From Bacteroides cellulosilyticus DSM 14838 (GTDB lineage Bacteria > Bacteroidota > Bacteroidia > Bacteroidales > Bacteroidaceae), in the NCBI RefSeq assembly GCF_000158035.1, contig NZ_EQ973490.1:461653-525652 (forward strand): DNA of 64,000 nt, in the 5' to 3' direction. A program made the translations under genes and the position numbers. The notes under the pieces are model-generated. The model saw only the letters and a list, made by a program, of their open reading frames with translations, was not told where the DNA came from and ran no database searches. Positions 1 through 11,600 of the stretch are shown here, piece after piece; within the stretch, counting starts at the first letter, position 1; the number at the start of each line of letters is the position of its first letter.

Positions 1-928
1 TCAAGACTTCGCCTACATAACTGTCGAGACGGGTGATCATACCGGCAAACTCAGCATGGGTATGTTCCACGGCATTATAACGCGAACCTTCGGAACCTCC
101 CCAGGTTTTATCTCTGAAAAATTGCTTTTTGTATCCTTTAAGAATGGAGTCATTGGGCTGTGCCAATTCCGCATGTGGAAGCGTATAAGTGAAGAAGCCA
201 TAAAAAGGTTGTTTGTCATCCTGCTTATCAATCCACTCCATGGCTTTCTGATGAATCAAATCGGCAGAATATTGCGAACGCTTTTTGTAATCATCACCAA
301 ACATGGGATAATTGATGTTGTCTTCCATTACAATACGTACGACTCCGGTATCTCCTTCCTCTTTACTGTATCTGTTCAGGAAATTGGGATAGTACAAATG
401 TGCCTGAAACTGACATATATAACCGTAAAATTCATCTACACCCCGTTTATCCGGTGTGGAGCAGGAACCTTCATAGCCGCCCGCCCATTTACCGAAAACT
501 CCTGTAATATAGCCGTTCTTCTTCATGACTTCGGGCAGAATAATGTGGTCTTCATCATACGGTTCCTGTCCTACGACAGAGAAATCTTTATTGATGCCGT
601 ATGTCACGGCAGGAACATTTTTCCAATATTCTTTATTACCACGCACATGAGTATGCCCAGTGTGCTGCCCGGTCATCAAAGAAGCACGGGAAGGTGCACT
701 AACCGGACTACCGGCATAAGCTTGGGTAAACAACATACCTTCCTGCGCCATACGGTCGAGGTTGGGCGTCTGGATATATTTCTGCCCGTAACACCCCAAG
801 TCGCCATAGCCCATATCATCGCAGAGAATGAAAATGATATTAGGCTTGGATGAATTATTTGCCGCATTGCTGTATAAAGAAATAGCGGTCAACAATCCTG
901 TCCCCAAAGTTACTTTTATAGATTTCAT
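1..928 (-). CDS. Sulfatase, serine-type (3' end cut by window edge)
   Basis: Secreted arylsulfatase-family enzyme that removes sulfate esters from glycans. The reading frame stays open to base 1, so only about 309 N-terminal residues are visible. A signal peptide (residues 1-22, MKSIKVTLGTGLLTAISLYS) leads into a metal-binding start, PNIIFILCDDMGYGDLGCYG. The sulfatase signature reads S-A-P-S-R-A-S, so the residue converted to formylglycine is Ser, which needs an anaerobic-type maturase. HTHVRGN and VFGKW-type motifs follow, as expected. The gene lies 35 bp downstream of the GH2 gene on the same strand, so the two probably form an operon for a sulfated polysaccharide. Family call is firm; the substrate is unknown. 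Confidence 0.92.
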   Translation of the reverse strand, partial: MKSIKVTLGTGLLTAISLYSNAANNSSKPNIIFILCDDMGYGDLGCYGQKYIQTPNLDRMAQEGMLFTQAYAGSPVSAPSRASLMTGQHTGHTHVRGNKEYWKNVPAVTYGINKDFSVVGQEPYDEDHIILPEVMKKNGYITGVFGKWAGGYEGSCSTPDKRGVDEFYGYICQFQAHLYYPNFLNRYSKEEGDTGVVRIVMEDNINYPMFGDDYKKRSQYSADLIHQKAMEWIDKQDDKQPFYGFFTYTLPHAELAQPNDSILKGYKKQFFRDKTWGGSEGSRYNAVEHTHAEFAGMITRLDSYVGEVL

Positions 929-963
929 ATCATTGTTTTTTCTATTTCACTGGGACGGTTCAT

Positions 964-3645
964 TCATTTCTTCTCTCCGAAATCCTCCTGTTGTTGCTCC
1001 ACTTCTTTCAGTTTCTGCATATTCTGTTCTTTCTGCAACCGTTCCTGTTCTAACTCAGCAGCCGATTTTACTGTTGTTCCTCCCAACCCGGTAGCAGAAG
1101 CGCTTGAAATAAGCACCGCCTCTTTTTCTGAATATAGTAATGAATGCTCTGTCAGCACACTTTCCAACTCCAAAACAGCACTGGTGGGCATCTGCGAACC
1201 TTCAAACAACACACTGGCTGTCACCTTTATCTTGCCCGGTTTCAAGGTCGACTGTATCAGTACCGGAGCAGTGCCCCACTTTACAGGTGCAGGATTTGCC
1301 AATATGAAAGCATCTCCCAGAAGGCGTCCTTCGCCTTCCACATGGAACTTCACATAATAATTATTCAAGCGCTTGATATTTCCATTTTTATCAGCAACGG
1401 CAGCCACCACTGTTACAAAGTCGGAGCCATCGGCTTTCAAGTTAACCCCTTCATTATCTGTCCAAAGCAGTAGCTTCTCCGGACGACGTGCCGGATGCAC
1501 CTCATGGGTGGCAACCACTTTGCCATCTATCAGCCCTTCGGCCAGCAAAAGTACATCTTCTTGTTTTTTCTTCCGGGACATAGCTTTGTCCATCTGAAAA
1601 TCATAGACATCCGGGAAAGTGATAACAGGTGAAGGCATACCGGCTTCTGTCAGTGACTTGCTGTAAGTAGACATTTTCCCGTCTCTCATGAAAGTAAGCC
1701 GTACTTCCTCGCAATTCGAATAAACAGTGACATCCTTACTTGAGAATGGAGTCATTTCATGGGCTATATAAACCATCGGGCCAGTCTCGAAAAGGCGTTC
1801 CTGTTTCTCGGGCGAACGCTGTGCCTTGAACATATAATACGAATACTTGGGCTGACGGAATACATCCATCAATCCACCATAAAATGGATCGGGATGGTAA
1901 CCACGTTGATGATCGAACGAGTGCCAGAGACATCCACCCACGTGTTGCCGGGGAGTGCGATAAAGAGCATCATAGCAAGTATAAGTATAGGTAGGATTGG
2001 CATAATGCCGGGCCTGGATGAGCATGGGTTGCTCTCCCCAGTTGCGTGCTACACGACTGGGTGAGTTATGCGAATTCCAATCATCCACATTGTCGCCCCA
2101 CTCACGGGTAAAATAGGTAATTTTAGGATCAGCATTCGGATCACCCCAGGCCTTCCCATCAAAAGACGGATGGGTGAAAAGTACCGGGAAATATTCTTTG
2201 CCACGCGCTCCGCTGTCGCAACCCGAATAACAATAAGGGTAAGGATATTCCTGATCGACCAGTTCACGGGTCTTCTTGGCAAAATCATCCGGATACCAAG
2301 TTTCATTCAGGATAGGTTCCCACAACCAGACACAAGCATGATTACGGTCACGGCGTACCAGATTACGTATATCACTATATACACGTTGTACAAATTCAGG
2401 GGCATCATTCCAGAACTGCCAGCCCGGAGTATTGACTATTACAAACAAACCGAGTTCATCGCATGCATCCATGAAAGCCGGGTCTTGCGGACAATGGGCA
2501 TTGCGGATCACCTTCATTCCCGCATCCCGCAGTTTCTTTGCGTCACGCCAGTGAATGCTGTTGGGTACTGCATTACCTACTACAGCAAAGTCCTGGTGGC
2601 GATTGGCACCGATCAACGGTTCTTCATAAGGTCTGCCGTTCAGCCAGAAACCATCCTTACCTTTAAATTCCACACTGCGGATACCAATACGGCGACGGTA
2701 ACCATCCACCACTTTTCCTTCGTGGTCGCGGATACGTACAATCAGATTATATAAAGTAGGAGTCTCCGGACTCCACAACAATGGATTCTTTACTGTGATT
2801 TTATCTTTTGAAGTAACAGCCTTACCCGGATGTACCTGTATTTTATCATTCTGGAACGCCACCTGAGTACCATCCGGTTGCTGCAATTCATATTCCACAA
2901 CTCCTGTAAAAGTTTTACGGCTATCATTACGTAGATGAGCTTTCAACAATACTTCAGCCGAAGCATCCGATACTTTATCATAAGCCACAAACAGACCGCC
3001 ACCTGCGACTTCGTCCTCAAAGTTAGGGTCAGTGATAAAGACAGGATTATGAGCTACCAGCCAGCAATCACGGTAGATACCACCGAAGTAGGTAAAATCA
3101 AGAACATCCTGTGCCTTTCCGGGAGGATAAGACGGATCATCACTATTGTCCGCCCATACGGCAATCACATTATCCTCTCCCCATTTCAAGGCGTTGGTTA
3201 CATCTACGACCACCGGCAAGTAACCACCAAAATATTCTTTCATCAACCGGCCGTTCACAAACACCTTGCTCTTCCCCATGATGGCTTCAAAATGCAGGAA
3301 TAACTTCTTTCCTTTCAATGCAACTGCGGGAGTGAAGTGCTTACGATACCAAACTTCACCTTGGTAATTGATACAACCGCTGGCTTCTGTAGGCAGATAT
3401 TCAATCCCATTAGGCAAGGAGACTACAGCCCATTCCGTATCATCAAAACTTATAGCCTCAGCACCGGCAACGCTTCCTTTATAAAAACGCCAGGCCGGAT
3501 TCATAGAAAACACTTCACGTCCGGAATTGGGTAATTCGAAGAAACCGGCAGTGGAAAACTCTGGTTGGTGAGACGCCTGCAATGCGCTGCAGGGAACTAA
3601 CAATAAAACAATTAGAATTAAATGAATGATCTTCCTCATAAGCAT
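964..3645 (-). CDS. Glycoside hydrolase family 2 protein (beta-galactosidase-like)
   Basis: An 893-residue secreted GH2 enzyme. A signal peptide (to about residue 25, cleavage near QAS) is followed by a jelly-roll sugar-binding domain (about 45-200), an Ig-like domain (about 205-310) and the TIM barrel (about 330-620). The likely acid/base Glu is in WEPILNETWYP near residue 447 and the likely nucleophile Glu in FTREWGD near residue 515. The C-terminal part holds further Ig-like domains and ends in a Lys/Glu/Gln-rich tail. ATG at 3645 is used; an in-frame ATG at 3639 (MRKII) is equally possible. The next gene is a sulfatase, which suggests work on a sulfated galactan or glycosaminoglycan-like glycan, but this is inference. 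A TATTTTTG box at 3701-3708 (minus strand) could be its -7 element. Confidence 0.9.
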   Translation of the reverse strand: MLMRKIIHLILIVLLLVPCSALQASHQPEFSTAGFFELPNSGREVFSMNPAWRFYKGSVAGAEAISFDDTEWAVVSLPNGIEYLPTEASGCINYQGEVWYRKHFTPAVALKGKKLFLHFEAIMGKSKVFVNGRLMKEYFGGYLPVVVDVTNALKWGEDNVIAVWADNSDDPSYPPGKAQDVLDFTYFGGIYRDCWLVAHNPVFITDPNFEDEVAGGGLFVAYDKVSDASAEVLLKAHLRNDSRKTFTGVVEYELQQPDGTQVAFQNDKIQVHPGKAVTSKDKITVKNPLLWSPETPTLYNLIVRIRDHEGKVVDGYRRRIGIRSVEFKGKDGFWLNGRPYEEPLIGANRHQDFAVVGNAVPNSIHWRDAKKLRDAGMKVIRNAHCPQDPAFMDACDELGLFVIVNTPGWQFWNDAPEFVQRVYSDIRNLVRRDRNHACVWLWEPILNETWYPDDFAKKTRELVDQEYPYPYCYSGCDSGARGKEYFPVLFTHPSFDGKAWGDPNADPKITYFTREWGDNVDDWNSHNSPSRVARNWGEQPMLIQARHYANPTYTYTCYDALYRTPRQHVGGCLWHSFDHQRGYHPDPFYGGLMDVFRQPKYSYYMFKAQRSPEKQERLFETGPMVYIAHEMTPFSSKDVTVYSNCEEVRLTFMRDGKMSTYSKSLTEAGMPSPVITFPDVYDFQMDKAMSRKKKQEDVLLLAEGLIDGKVVATHEVHPARRPEKLLLWTDNEGVNLKADGSDFVTVVAAVADKNGNIKRLNNYYVKFHVEGEGRLLGDAFILANPAPVKWGTAPVLIQSTLKPGKIKVTASVLFEGSQMPTSAVLELESVLTEHSLLYSEKEAVLISSASATGLGGTTVKSAAELEQERLQKEQNMQKLKEVEQQQEDFGEKK

Positions 3646-3855
3646 AGTATTATTTTAGGCATACATAACTTGATGCAATAGCCATTTACAACATCCGATG
3701 CAAAAATAGGGCAAAACAGAAAACTACTGTTACAATAATCGCTATTTTTAATCCAATTTTGTCTAACTATCCATTTATACAACATGGTTCCCTAAACACA
3801 GAATGCTATGAGAAACTTTCAGTGAATCATTATCAACTATTAGTATAAGAATATT

Positions 3856-4710
3856 TCATTTAATTCCGAACAAAGCCCTACACTTATCTAATTCCATATC
3901 AGAAAAATCATTTCTGAGCCATCCATTTCTATCTATTTTATACATTTCATATTCCCACTCCTCTTCAAATCGTTCACCAGTATGAGCCATTTCATTCAAG
4001 ATTTCAGGAGGGAAGGGCTCCCAAACATCACCTCTTAAGCGTTTTATAGAAAAAAGGTCCTCCTTCTTTTCTGTCCAAACGGCTACAAATTCAGTCTGTT
4101 CTCTCATCAAAGAAGCTATCCGTATCAGAGAACGCACCTTATTATCTTTACAAACCACACGAACAATATCATTCATCAGAAAAAAAGATGAATCCATTCC
4201 GTCTTCTTCACTATTATATTTGATAAGAAGCAGAAAACTTTTATATGGGGTATCCTCTTCAAGACAACCAAGATATAAAATCTCAGATACTTTCCTGAAG
4301 AGTTTTACCGCTGCTTCTTTTCCCTCCCACTGCATATTTTTGTGCAATGATACTATACTGTCATGCCTAGTTCTATTTATGACACTTTGATTAGCCAACC
4401 ATTCATAAAAACGTTCTCTCACCTTAGGATAAGCCATAGAGTAACCCTCTCGGTCACAAAGTCCCGATACAGAGTTCTGAACAAAAGAAATACTATCATT
4501 TTTAAAAGGAACAAAAACGAGTGACGAATTCATCAAAGTATCTGATACATCAAATGTATTCCCATCTTCATAGTTTTGATACTCTAGCAAAAGACTATCA
4601 TTACGTATCCAACTGATATCTGTCAGTTCCCTCCTCGTGATAGTCGATGAGCAGCTTAAAAATATCAGTAAGATAAGATTGACTATAATTATAATTCTCA
4701 TACGCATCAC
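3856..4710 (-). CDS. Hypothetical lipoprotein, last gene of the Rhs locus
   Basis: A 284-residue protein not recognised as a named family. It has a lipoprotein signal: a hydrophobic stretch (IIIIVNLILLIFL) ending in the lipobox LSCS, so Cys20 should be lipidated. The mature part is rich in charged and aromatic residues and has no transmembrane segment. It lies downstream of the Rhs gene, the secreted 179-residue protein and a toxin-tip remnant, all on the same strand. In Rhs loci the genes after a displaced toxin tip are often its immunity genes, so a role as an envelope-anchored immunity protein is a reasonable inference, without sequence proof. The base composition is AT-rich like the rest of the Rhs locus and unlike the dcw genes. 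Confidence 0.7.
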   Translation of the reverse strand: MMRMRIIIIVNLILLIFLSCSSTITRRELTDISWIRNDSLLLEYQNYEDGNTFDVSDTLMNSSLVFVPFKNDSISFVQNSVSGLCDREGYSMAYPKVRERFYEWLANQSVINRTRHDSIVSLHKNMQWEGKEAAVKLFRKVSEILYLGCLEEDTPYKSFLLLIKYNSEEDGMDSSFFLMNDIVRVVCKDNKVRSLIRIASLMREQTEFVAVWTEKKEDLFSIKRLRGDVWEPFPPEILNEMAHTGERFEEEWEYEMYKIDRNGWLRNDFSDMELDKCRALFGIK

Positions 4711-4717
4711 TCCTTTT

Positions 4718-4810
4718 TTAACATATAAACTCCTGTTCGTTTATCATATAAGTGTCATACTCAATCATGAGTTCACTTTTCCCTCCCTCAAGCTTCTCCT
4801 TCTTTTCCAT
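4718..4810 (-). pseudogene. Possible small ORF or coding remnant in the Rhs locus
   Basis: A 30-codon frame starting at ATG 4810 and open upstream for a further 13 codons. The predicted peptide is strongly hydrophilic (MEKKEKLEGGKSELMIEYDT at its start) and looks like true coding sequence rather than a random frame. It sits between the toxin-tip remnant and the lipoprotein gene, where debris from module replacement would be expected. It could also be a short real gene. Only composition supports it. Confidence 0.2.
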
Positions 4811-4872
4811 TAACTCATCATTTGCAACCTTATTGATACTTTTATACCGTCTTTACGTAATAAACGCCTTGT

Positions 4873-5058
4873 TTACGTTCCGTCCAAACAACTTCTTAGA
4901 CAGTGGTAAATATAAGGCGACCGGTAGCTATTCAAACCATTTATTGCATTAAAAAACTGCCACGGATTAGTCGCATGCATAAAATCATGTAAATAAGCAG
5001 CTTGTTCTTCCCAATCAGCATACACCTGCTCCACATACAGTTCTTGCAGCAGATACAA
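4873..5058 (-). pseudogene. Displaced C-terminal fragment of an Rhs-type toxin
   Basis: The frame has no ATG (the first possible start is TTG at 5058) and is open a little further upstream into the end of the preceding gene. Its product closely parallels the last 40 residues of the 2122-residue Rhs protein: EEQAAYLHDFMHATNPWQFF and then NAINGLNSYRSPY here, against TEQTAYAYQLSHALNMNQLM and then NAVQGLNTYRSPY there. The HELIH metal-binding part of the domain is missing, so the fragment cannot be a working toxin. This is the pattern left when a new toxin/immunity module is inserted behind an Rhs core and pushes the old tip downstream. The alignment is direct observation; the mechanism is inference. 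Confidence 0.65.
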
Positions 5059-5071
5059 ATCGTCATAATTC

Positions 5072-5611
5072 TCATTTCTTTTTATAATAAATCCTTTTCT
5101 TTATATCATCATTCCAAGAAAAAAGCTCAGTTATGTAACGCTCCTTCTTAGAGTTCAACACAAAATGCCGTGTTATATAAAAAACAGGATACTGACTTAA
5201 CAAGTCATAAATCTCAGCTGTAACAGCTTTTTCTTGTCTCAATATCTTTTGCTTATTCATTACATCATTTTTATATTGAAACCCTTGTACTTTTATTACT
5301 CGCATAACATCACCATTCTTTTCTTTCAGAAACCAACACTCTTTGTTTAAACGGATATCCGTACAGATTAAAGTATCCCCTTTCTGAACAGAATTTCCTT
5401 CTGACCAAATAACATCAGGAGCTTCAAAGTCTTCATAAGGCAGATCGTCCGGACAATTCTCCCATATCGGATTCAAAGAAGACAAAGTATATCTATTTTC
5501 TGAATCCAATTTTAAGATAACTGAATCATAATTACTATAACAATATATATGTAAATCTTGAGCAGACATAGAAATACAAACTAACAAAAGTAAAAAAATA
5601 TTCTTAATCAT
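5072..5611 (-). CDS. Secreted small protein, candidate immunity to the Rhs C-terminal toxin
   Basis: A 179-residue protein of unknown family. Residues 1-17 form a Sec signal peptide (MIKNIFLLLLVCISMSA followed by Q), so the mature protein should be periplasmic or exported. The rest is a soluble alpha/beta-like sequence with several Cys and aromatic residues and a Lys-rich C-terminus (KKRIYYKKK). It begins 6 bp after the Rhs stop codon on the same strand, the position where the cognate immunity gene of a polymorphic toxin normally lies. A periplasmic immunity protein would fit a toxin that acts in the envelope or is met there. Function is inferred only from position. Confidence 0.65.
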   Translation of the reverse strand: MIKNIFLLLLVCISMSAQDLHIYCYSNYDSVILKLDSENRYTLSSLNPIWENCPDDLPYEDFEAPDVIWSEGNSVQKGDTLICTDIRLNKECWFLKEKNGDVMRVIKVQGFQYKNDVMNKQKILRQEKAVTAEIYDLLSQYPVFYITRHFVLNSKKERYITELFSWNDDIKKRIYYKKK

Positions 5612-5617
5612 AATCTA

Positions 5618-8600
5618 TTAAAATTTAATTAAATAATTTGGTAACGGCAGCATATAGGGAGAACGATAAGTATTCAAACCTTGCACAGCATTCATTAATT
5701 GGTTCATATTTAAAGCATGACTTAATTGGTATGCGTAGGCAGTCTGCTCTGTTGCTGCACGAAACCCAGAACCCAAAAAAGAAACGAATCCTAAAGTACG
5801 ATGATATGCATGAATTAATTCATGGTTAAGAGTAAGAGCAAAACCAGATAATGATTGATGAGGAGACATATAAATAGACACTCGAGGAGAACGAAAGATT
5901 CCTGCATTCACTGTTTTTGTCAATCCTCCTAATTCCGTAACTCCCCCTCCACCACGAGGAGCTCTACAAAGGATTCCACCATCACCTCTATAATATTCAG
6001 ATCCTAAGGTCATCATTTGAGGATCTGCTTCTACACTGATATTCATGATCCCATAATCACCCTCACTCCAACCTATTTGAGACTCTATGTATTCCTTCAT
6101 TAATTCATCATCACTAAAGTAGTCTCCTCCCAATTCACTTACGTCAGAAATACTCTCTTCAATGGATATTGCTCCTTTACCTGTAAAAAAATTACCTTGC
6201 TTCTTCATCGCTGAAATACCCCCTAAAGCTCCTCCAATAACACCACCGATAGTACCACTTATCCCTCCAGCAGCTAAACCTGCATTCAGCCCCTGCTTAA
6301 AATTTGCTCCATTCAACCAAGCATTTCCAGCTCCTCCGACAAAACCGCCAGCAAAACCTCCACTAAACCCAGTAACCGCCCCACCGATAAAACTAGTCGT
6401 TCCTAATAACCCGGCCATTGCTCCGCCTGCAAAATACCCGGCAGCACCAGATGCTCCACCTATAAATAGCCCTTTCAACATATCACCAGCCAAAGCCCAA
6501 CCAGAATTATCACTCATCACCATAGCAGTTCCCATCCCAATCCACGCCCCCACAATAACAGCAGCTAACCAAACGGATTTTCCACTTTTATCTACATACA
6601 TCAACGGATTATTTAGCGCATAACTATACCGATTAAAGTTTTGCGTAAAATCCATCATCTGCACATATGGATCCGGACTCAAGAATCGTCCCAATGCGGA
6701 ATCATATAAACGCGCATTCATATTAACCAAGCCAAAAACAGACAGATGTTCATGCCCCGTATACCCCCTGCCTAAAAGCAATGCCGGTTCTAAACCAGGA
6801 GCATAAAGTACATGGTTAATAGGATTACGTAAACGCCCCCAAGCATCATAACTCAATTCCTGTTGGACAACACCCGCAGAATTTGTAATATGCGTAATAC
6901 TACCCAAGTAATCACGACAAATATAATAAATTCCCCATGAACCATTCTTCTTCATATAAACAATTGGCGAAGAATAATAATCACCAGCCAAATAGAGGCG
7001 AGTTTCCGTATTATTTGTCTCATAACAATTACCTAGATAATAAGTCGTATTTTGTACAGCCCCATTATGAGTTAAAAGCATTTTAACACGTTCACCAGAA
7101 GAATCATACGTAAAAGTAGCTATATAATCATTTTCTACAATAGTAGCCGGACGCTGAAAAGAAGTATAAGTAACATCTTGGTTCCGCATAGGTATTTGGT
7201 TTCCATTTAATTCCACATTAGTCACTGCATACGGCTTCGTATCATGACTATAAAACATGGTGCCAATGCCACTCATTGATGTAATATTTCCTTTCGAATC
7301 ATATCCTACCGTCTTACCTGCATAATTAGCTAAACGATTCAGATTATCGTAACTAAAAGATTCCGTCAGATTGCGCTTCTTATCCACACGACTTGTCAGG
7401 TTGCCTTTCTGAATATCGAATGTATAAGCAAAATGTTGAATCTCTCCAGCTTTTCGTTCTGTCAACATACCATAACTATTATATCCATACGTACGCGTTA
7501 ATGGTCCAGTCACAGCGGTCGTAGGTTGCCCCAATGCATTTTCAGCTGTCAACTTCCACACAGAAGTTGTCCCAAACTTTACTTCTGTTAATTGTCCATT
7601 AGTATACACCATATTCTCTGTTCCAATCACCGCCTCTTTAGAAGAGCTGTAAGTAACAGAAGCCACATTGCCATTTGCATAAGCGAAAACACGCTTCAAC
7701 CAGATATCATTCGAAACCTTATCTGTTTGTGACTTCAATCGGGCATATTCATCATAAGTATAGACTTTAGAAGTACCATTGGTAGAAGTTGCATTATCAA
7801 TCTGTTTTGTTACTGGATCATATTTATAAGTAGTAGTAAACTCTGGTTGAACTTTACTTTTAGGACGACCATATTTATCATATACAATAGTTAGAGTTTT
7901 ACTATTTGCATCAGTTTGTGTTACCGTACGTATATTGCCTGAGTAATTCTCCGTAAAAATCATTGTCCCAGCACTAGGGTCCACAATTTTAGTTCGGTGC
8001 CCATAATCAGGGTCATAGTCAAACTCTGTTACAATCCCTCCTGATGCAATAACCTTTTTCAACTGTCTGTCTGGACGATAAGAATAAGTAATCTCTCCTC
8101 CTGGATCTGTAACAGAAACCAATAACCCACTCTTATCGTATGTTCGGGTAGTCGTTATACTCTCTTTTACTATTGTTTCACTTTTTCCAATATAACTGTA
8201 AGATGTTGTTTTGCCAGATGGCTCTGAAAACGAAACTATTCGATCAAAATCATCATAACTATATACATTCCATAACGAAGCTGTATTTCCTTTATAAGGC
8301 AGAGAGACCTTCCATAAGCGTCCCCAGTTATCATATTGTTTATCTATATACAGCCAAGTTCCATCAAAGCGTTTATTACCAATACGAATATCACGCCCTA
8401 GAGCATCATAATATGTACGCTGTTCCGGCATCCCCGTTACTGATTTCTCAATATAATATACCCCTGTACTCAAATCCCATCTATAATTTATATTCTCTAT
8501 TGTACCATCATCATAAGTGGTTGTATTAACTCTCCCCAAATCATCATAATTATACAAAGCAATCTTACCCAAATTATTTACCACTTTTTCTGGTAGACCA

Positions 8601-11600
8601 TATTTATTATAATTAGAATATACCGTCATACGTCCTAAAGCATCAGTACGAGTGTTTACATAGCAATTATTCAAATAAGTACAAGTGTCTCCTAAATACT
8701 CCACCGCTGTACGAGGGGCACTTACTTCTGTTAAAGCATTGCCGTAAACATCATAAGTGCATCGCGTTTCTCCAACTTTATTACCATTAATTTTAATTAT
8801 TTTCTTTTCTGGAAGATTTGTTCCTGTTTTATAAACCAATTCTTCTGAAGTTACCCACGAACTCCCGTCACGCGATTCTGTTATTGTTTTCAAACAGGGA
8901 AGACCTATCAGCCACTTCGCGGTTGTGTTTGTATTACTATAAGTTTGATTCGTAACTGTTTTGATCACATTGTTAGATGTATAATCCGTATAAGTAACTG
9001 TTTCACGCGTAGGATTACTGTAAGTATCATAAAGATAATCTTTAGTCACTGTGGTACTTTTCAAAAGATCCTTTTCTACTGAGTTATTCAGTCGTACCGT
9101 GGCTTTCTTATTAGAAGCAACAGCTGAATAATAAGTATAATTTCCTTCTGCTTCGGGAGTAATGACCCTAACCAAATTATTAAAGTTCAAAGGATCGTAT
9201 ATCGTTGTTATGGTTTTGTTACGTAATACATCCTCTGCTATTATTTTAGTAAAGCCACAAAAGCCACGGCCCTGTCGATGTACAACCCCTCCTTGATAGC
9301 GATACTCTTCCGAGGTTAAAATGCTGCCATTTAAAGCAGTTTCTTTAGCAGCGAGCCCCCACAAAGGCCCTTGAAAGCGTTCATAAGGGAATGAAACAAT
9401 TGCATTGGAACTATAAAAATCAATATAATCTCCGTTCTTTACATTGAGAAGTTGATAGGAGTTTTTATCTATCACCCCGAAACTATTAATTACTCCTGTT
9501 AGCAAATATTGTTTACGCTCATTCCTTGTAAAGCTCACCTTGTAAACATTTTCATCAATAACAGCTATAAGGGAACTATAAAAATTCGGTTGAGAAATAG
9601 AAGAAGGAAGTAAAGTAATACCACCACCAAGTGACGTTCCAAACCTATCCTCTTCTTTAAACCCACCATTACGATTGAAATACCCCCATGTACTGGTATT
9701 CTGCCTAAGTACCAAGTCTACATACCCATCTTGATCTATATCCTGTAGCATACAGGCAGCTTCATGTTCCACATATTCCGTTAAATTAAATGATCTACGT
9801 ATATTGGATAACGGGTAATAAACCTCCCACCACGTACCATTATGAAATTTACGCCAATATTCCACTTGACAGACATCCCCATGTACAGAACAACTACTAC
9901 CATCCAGCCACTCACCACAAACCAAGCACCTGTTGGAATACCCAATATATTCTCCACAATGCACACATTCATAATCTTCCGGATATTCTGCATTACACTC
10001 CGGGCAAAATTCGTGTGAAGTAACAGGCATCTCATACGTACCTTTTTTGGTATATGACTTGACAGGAGTTACTAAGAATTCCGGTTTGCCATCACCATTT
10101 ATATCTCCAATGGCCATGTCTCTATTGCTTTGAAATACATAATTATAGGATAAGTCAAAACTACATTTCAAGTTTAAGCTATATACTCCGTTCACTTGAG
10201 AAAACGAATACACCCTTGTTATCCCAAAATTAATATGACAAATATCCGTCTTTCCATCTCCGTCAATATCTACAGCCACCAAAATTCCTTGTTTCACATT
10301 GAAATTGAAAACATGAGCATTAAACAACACCTTATTTGTGCTCAAATCAAACAAATAGCACTTAGAGTTCATATCCTTATCCAAAGGTCTATCCATAGAT
10401 ATAGCCAATAACTCAGCTTTTCCATCTCCATTGTAATCGCCCGGAAGATATACTTTTGGCCAAATGCTAGAACTATTGGGAGCCTCACTGTCAAATGTAA
10501 AAGTAGAAGTCTGTGTCAAAGACAAACCCAAACCAGGCTTATAAACCTTTACAGTTAAACGATCCTTACCACTCTGCACCGTAGCATTTATCTTCAATAG
10601 TTCATCTCCAGATACTCCATCTACATCTGCCGACAATAAAGTCTGAAAGCCTCGCTCTGCATACAAAGTTGCAGGTACCAAAGTACTCCCTTCCAAATTT
10701 CGATATACAAGCAACTCTTGGTTTTCAGCAAAAGCAGAATAATACCCTTTCGAAGATATAGCACAAGGATTAAAATCCGGATACGAAAAAAGTCCATCAT
10801 CTTCTGTCCCTGACTCAAACTTTACCTTATTTACTACTAAATCGGTATCCTGATTAAAATATCTCGTTAATATAGCTTTTTGTTTTTCCCATCCATTCAT
10901 ATTATTATCATATCCATAGTAAAACAACAAAGGGTTTAAATTATCGCAATCTATTCTTGTCAACAAAGACACATTACTAGTTTTATAAACAAATGAATAG
11001 GTATGAAGCAATTCTATTCCGTGATAGCACTTAATATTATCAAGTAAATGGAATAACTTTACTTCTGTTTCTCCTTCAAAACCACTCAACACGTCCACAC
11101 GGTCTTTATAAGTAAATGCAATATTAGCCAATGGCGTATCAGAAGAAGTATGAGCTCCATATTCTATATTTAGAATGCGATACCTGTTATTTTGATAAGC
11201 ATAAGAAAAGGATACCATATTTCCCAAAACGTCTGTACTTTTAGATATTGGGTAAACGAGGCAGTCACTCGTATTAGTTTGTGAACCAAATACAGCTACC
11301 GTGCCATTCGGATATAATACCGTAAAGTAACTAAATGTGCCGGATGCCGTTTTCTGCGCTTTCACTCGGATATTCCCTTGTTCTGTCTCAAAAACATTCA
11401 CAACAGTTGTTGGCAACAGACGAACTCCATCAAGCATTAATGCATCATCACCATTCACTTCAACCGGTGCTGTTTTACCGTCATAGTACATAGAACGTGG
11501 TACTCGAGTTATAGATGATAGACCGCCAATAGACCAACCATAACCAACTATGTCATTTCCACCTTGACTATTATAAGCAATGGAAACAGAAGGTGCAATG

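Noticed and set aside
4752..4952. Plus-strand frame of 66 codons in the Rhs locus
   Set aside because: It overlaps the toxin-tip remnant on the other strand and has only hydrophobic, Ser/Phe-rich content.
6162..6623. Pro/Ala-rich plus-strand frame opposite the Rhs Gly-rich segment
   Set aside because: Composition is explained by the Gly/Ala codons of the minus strand.
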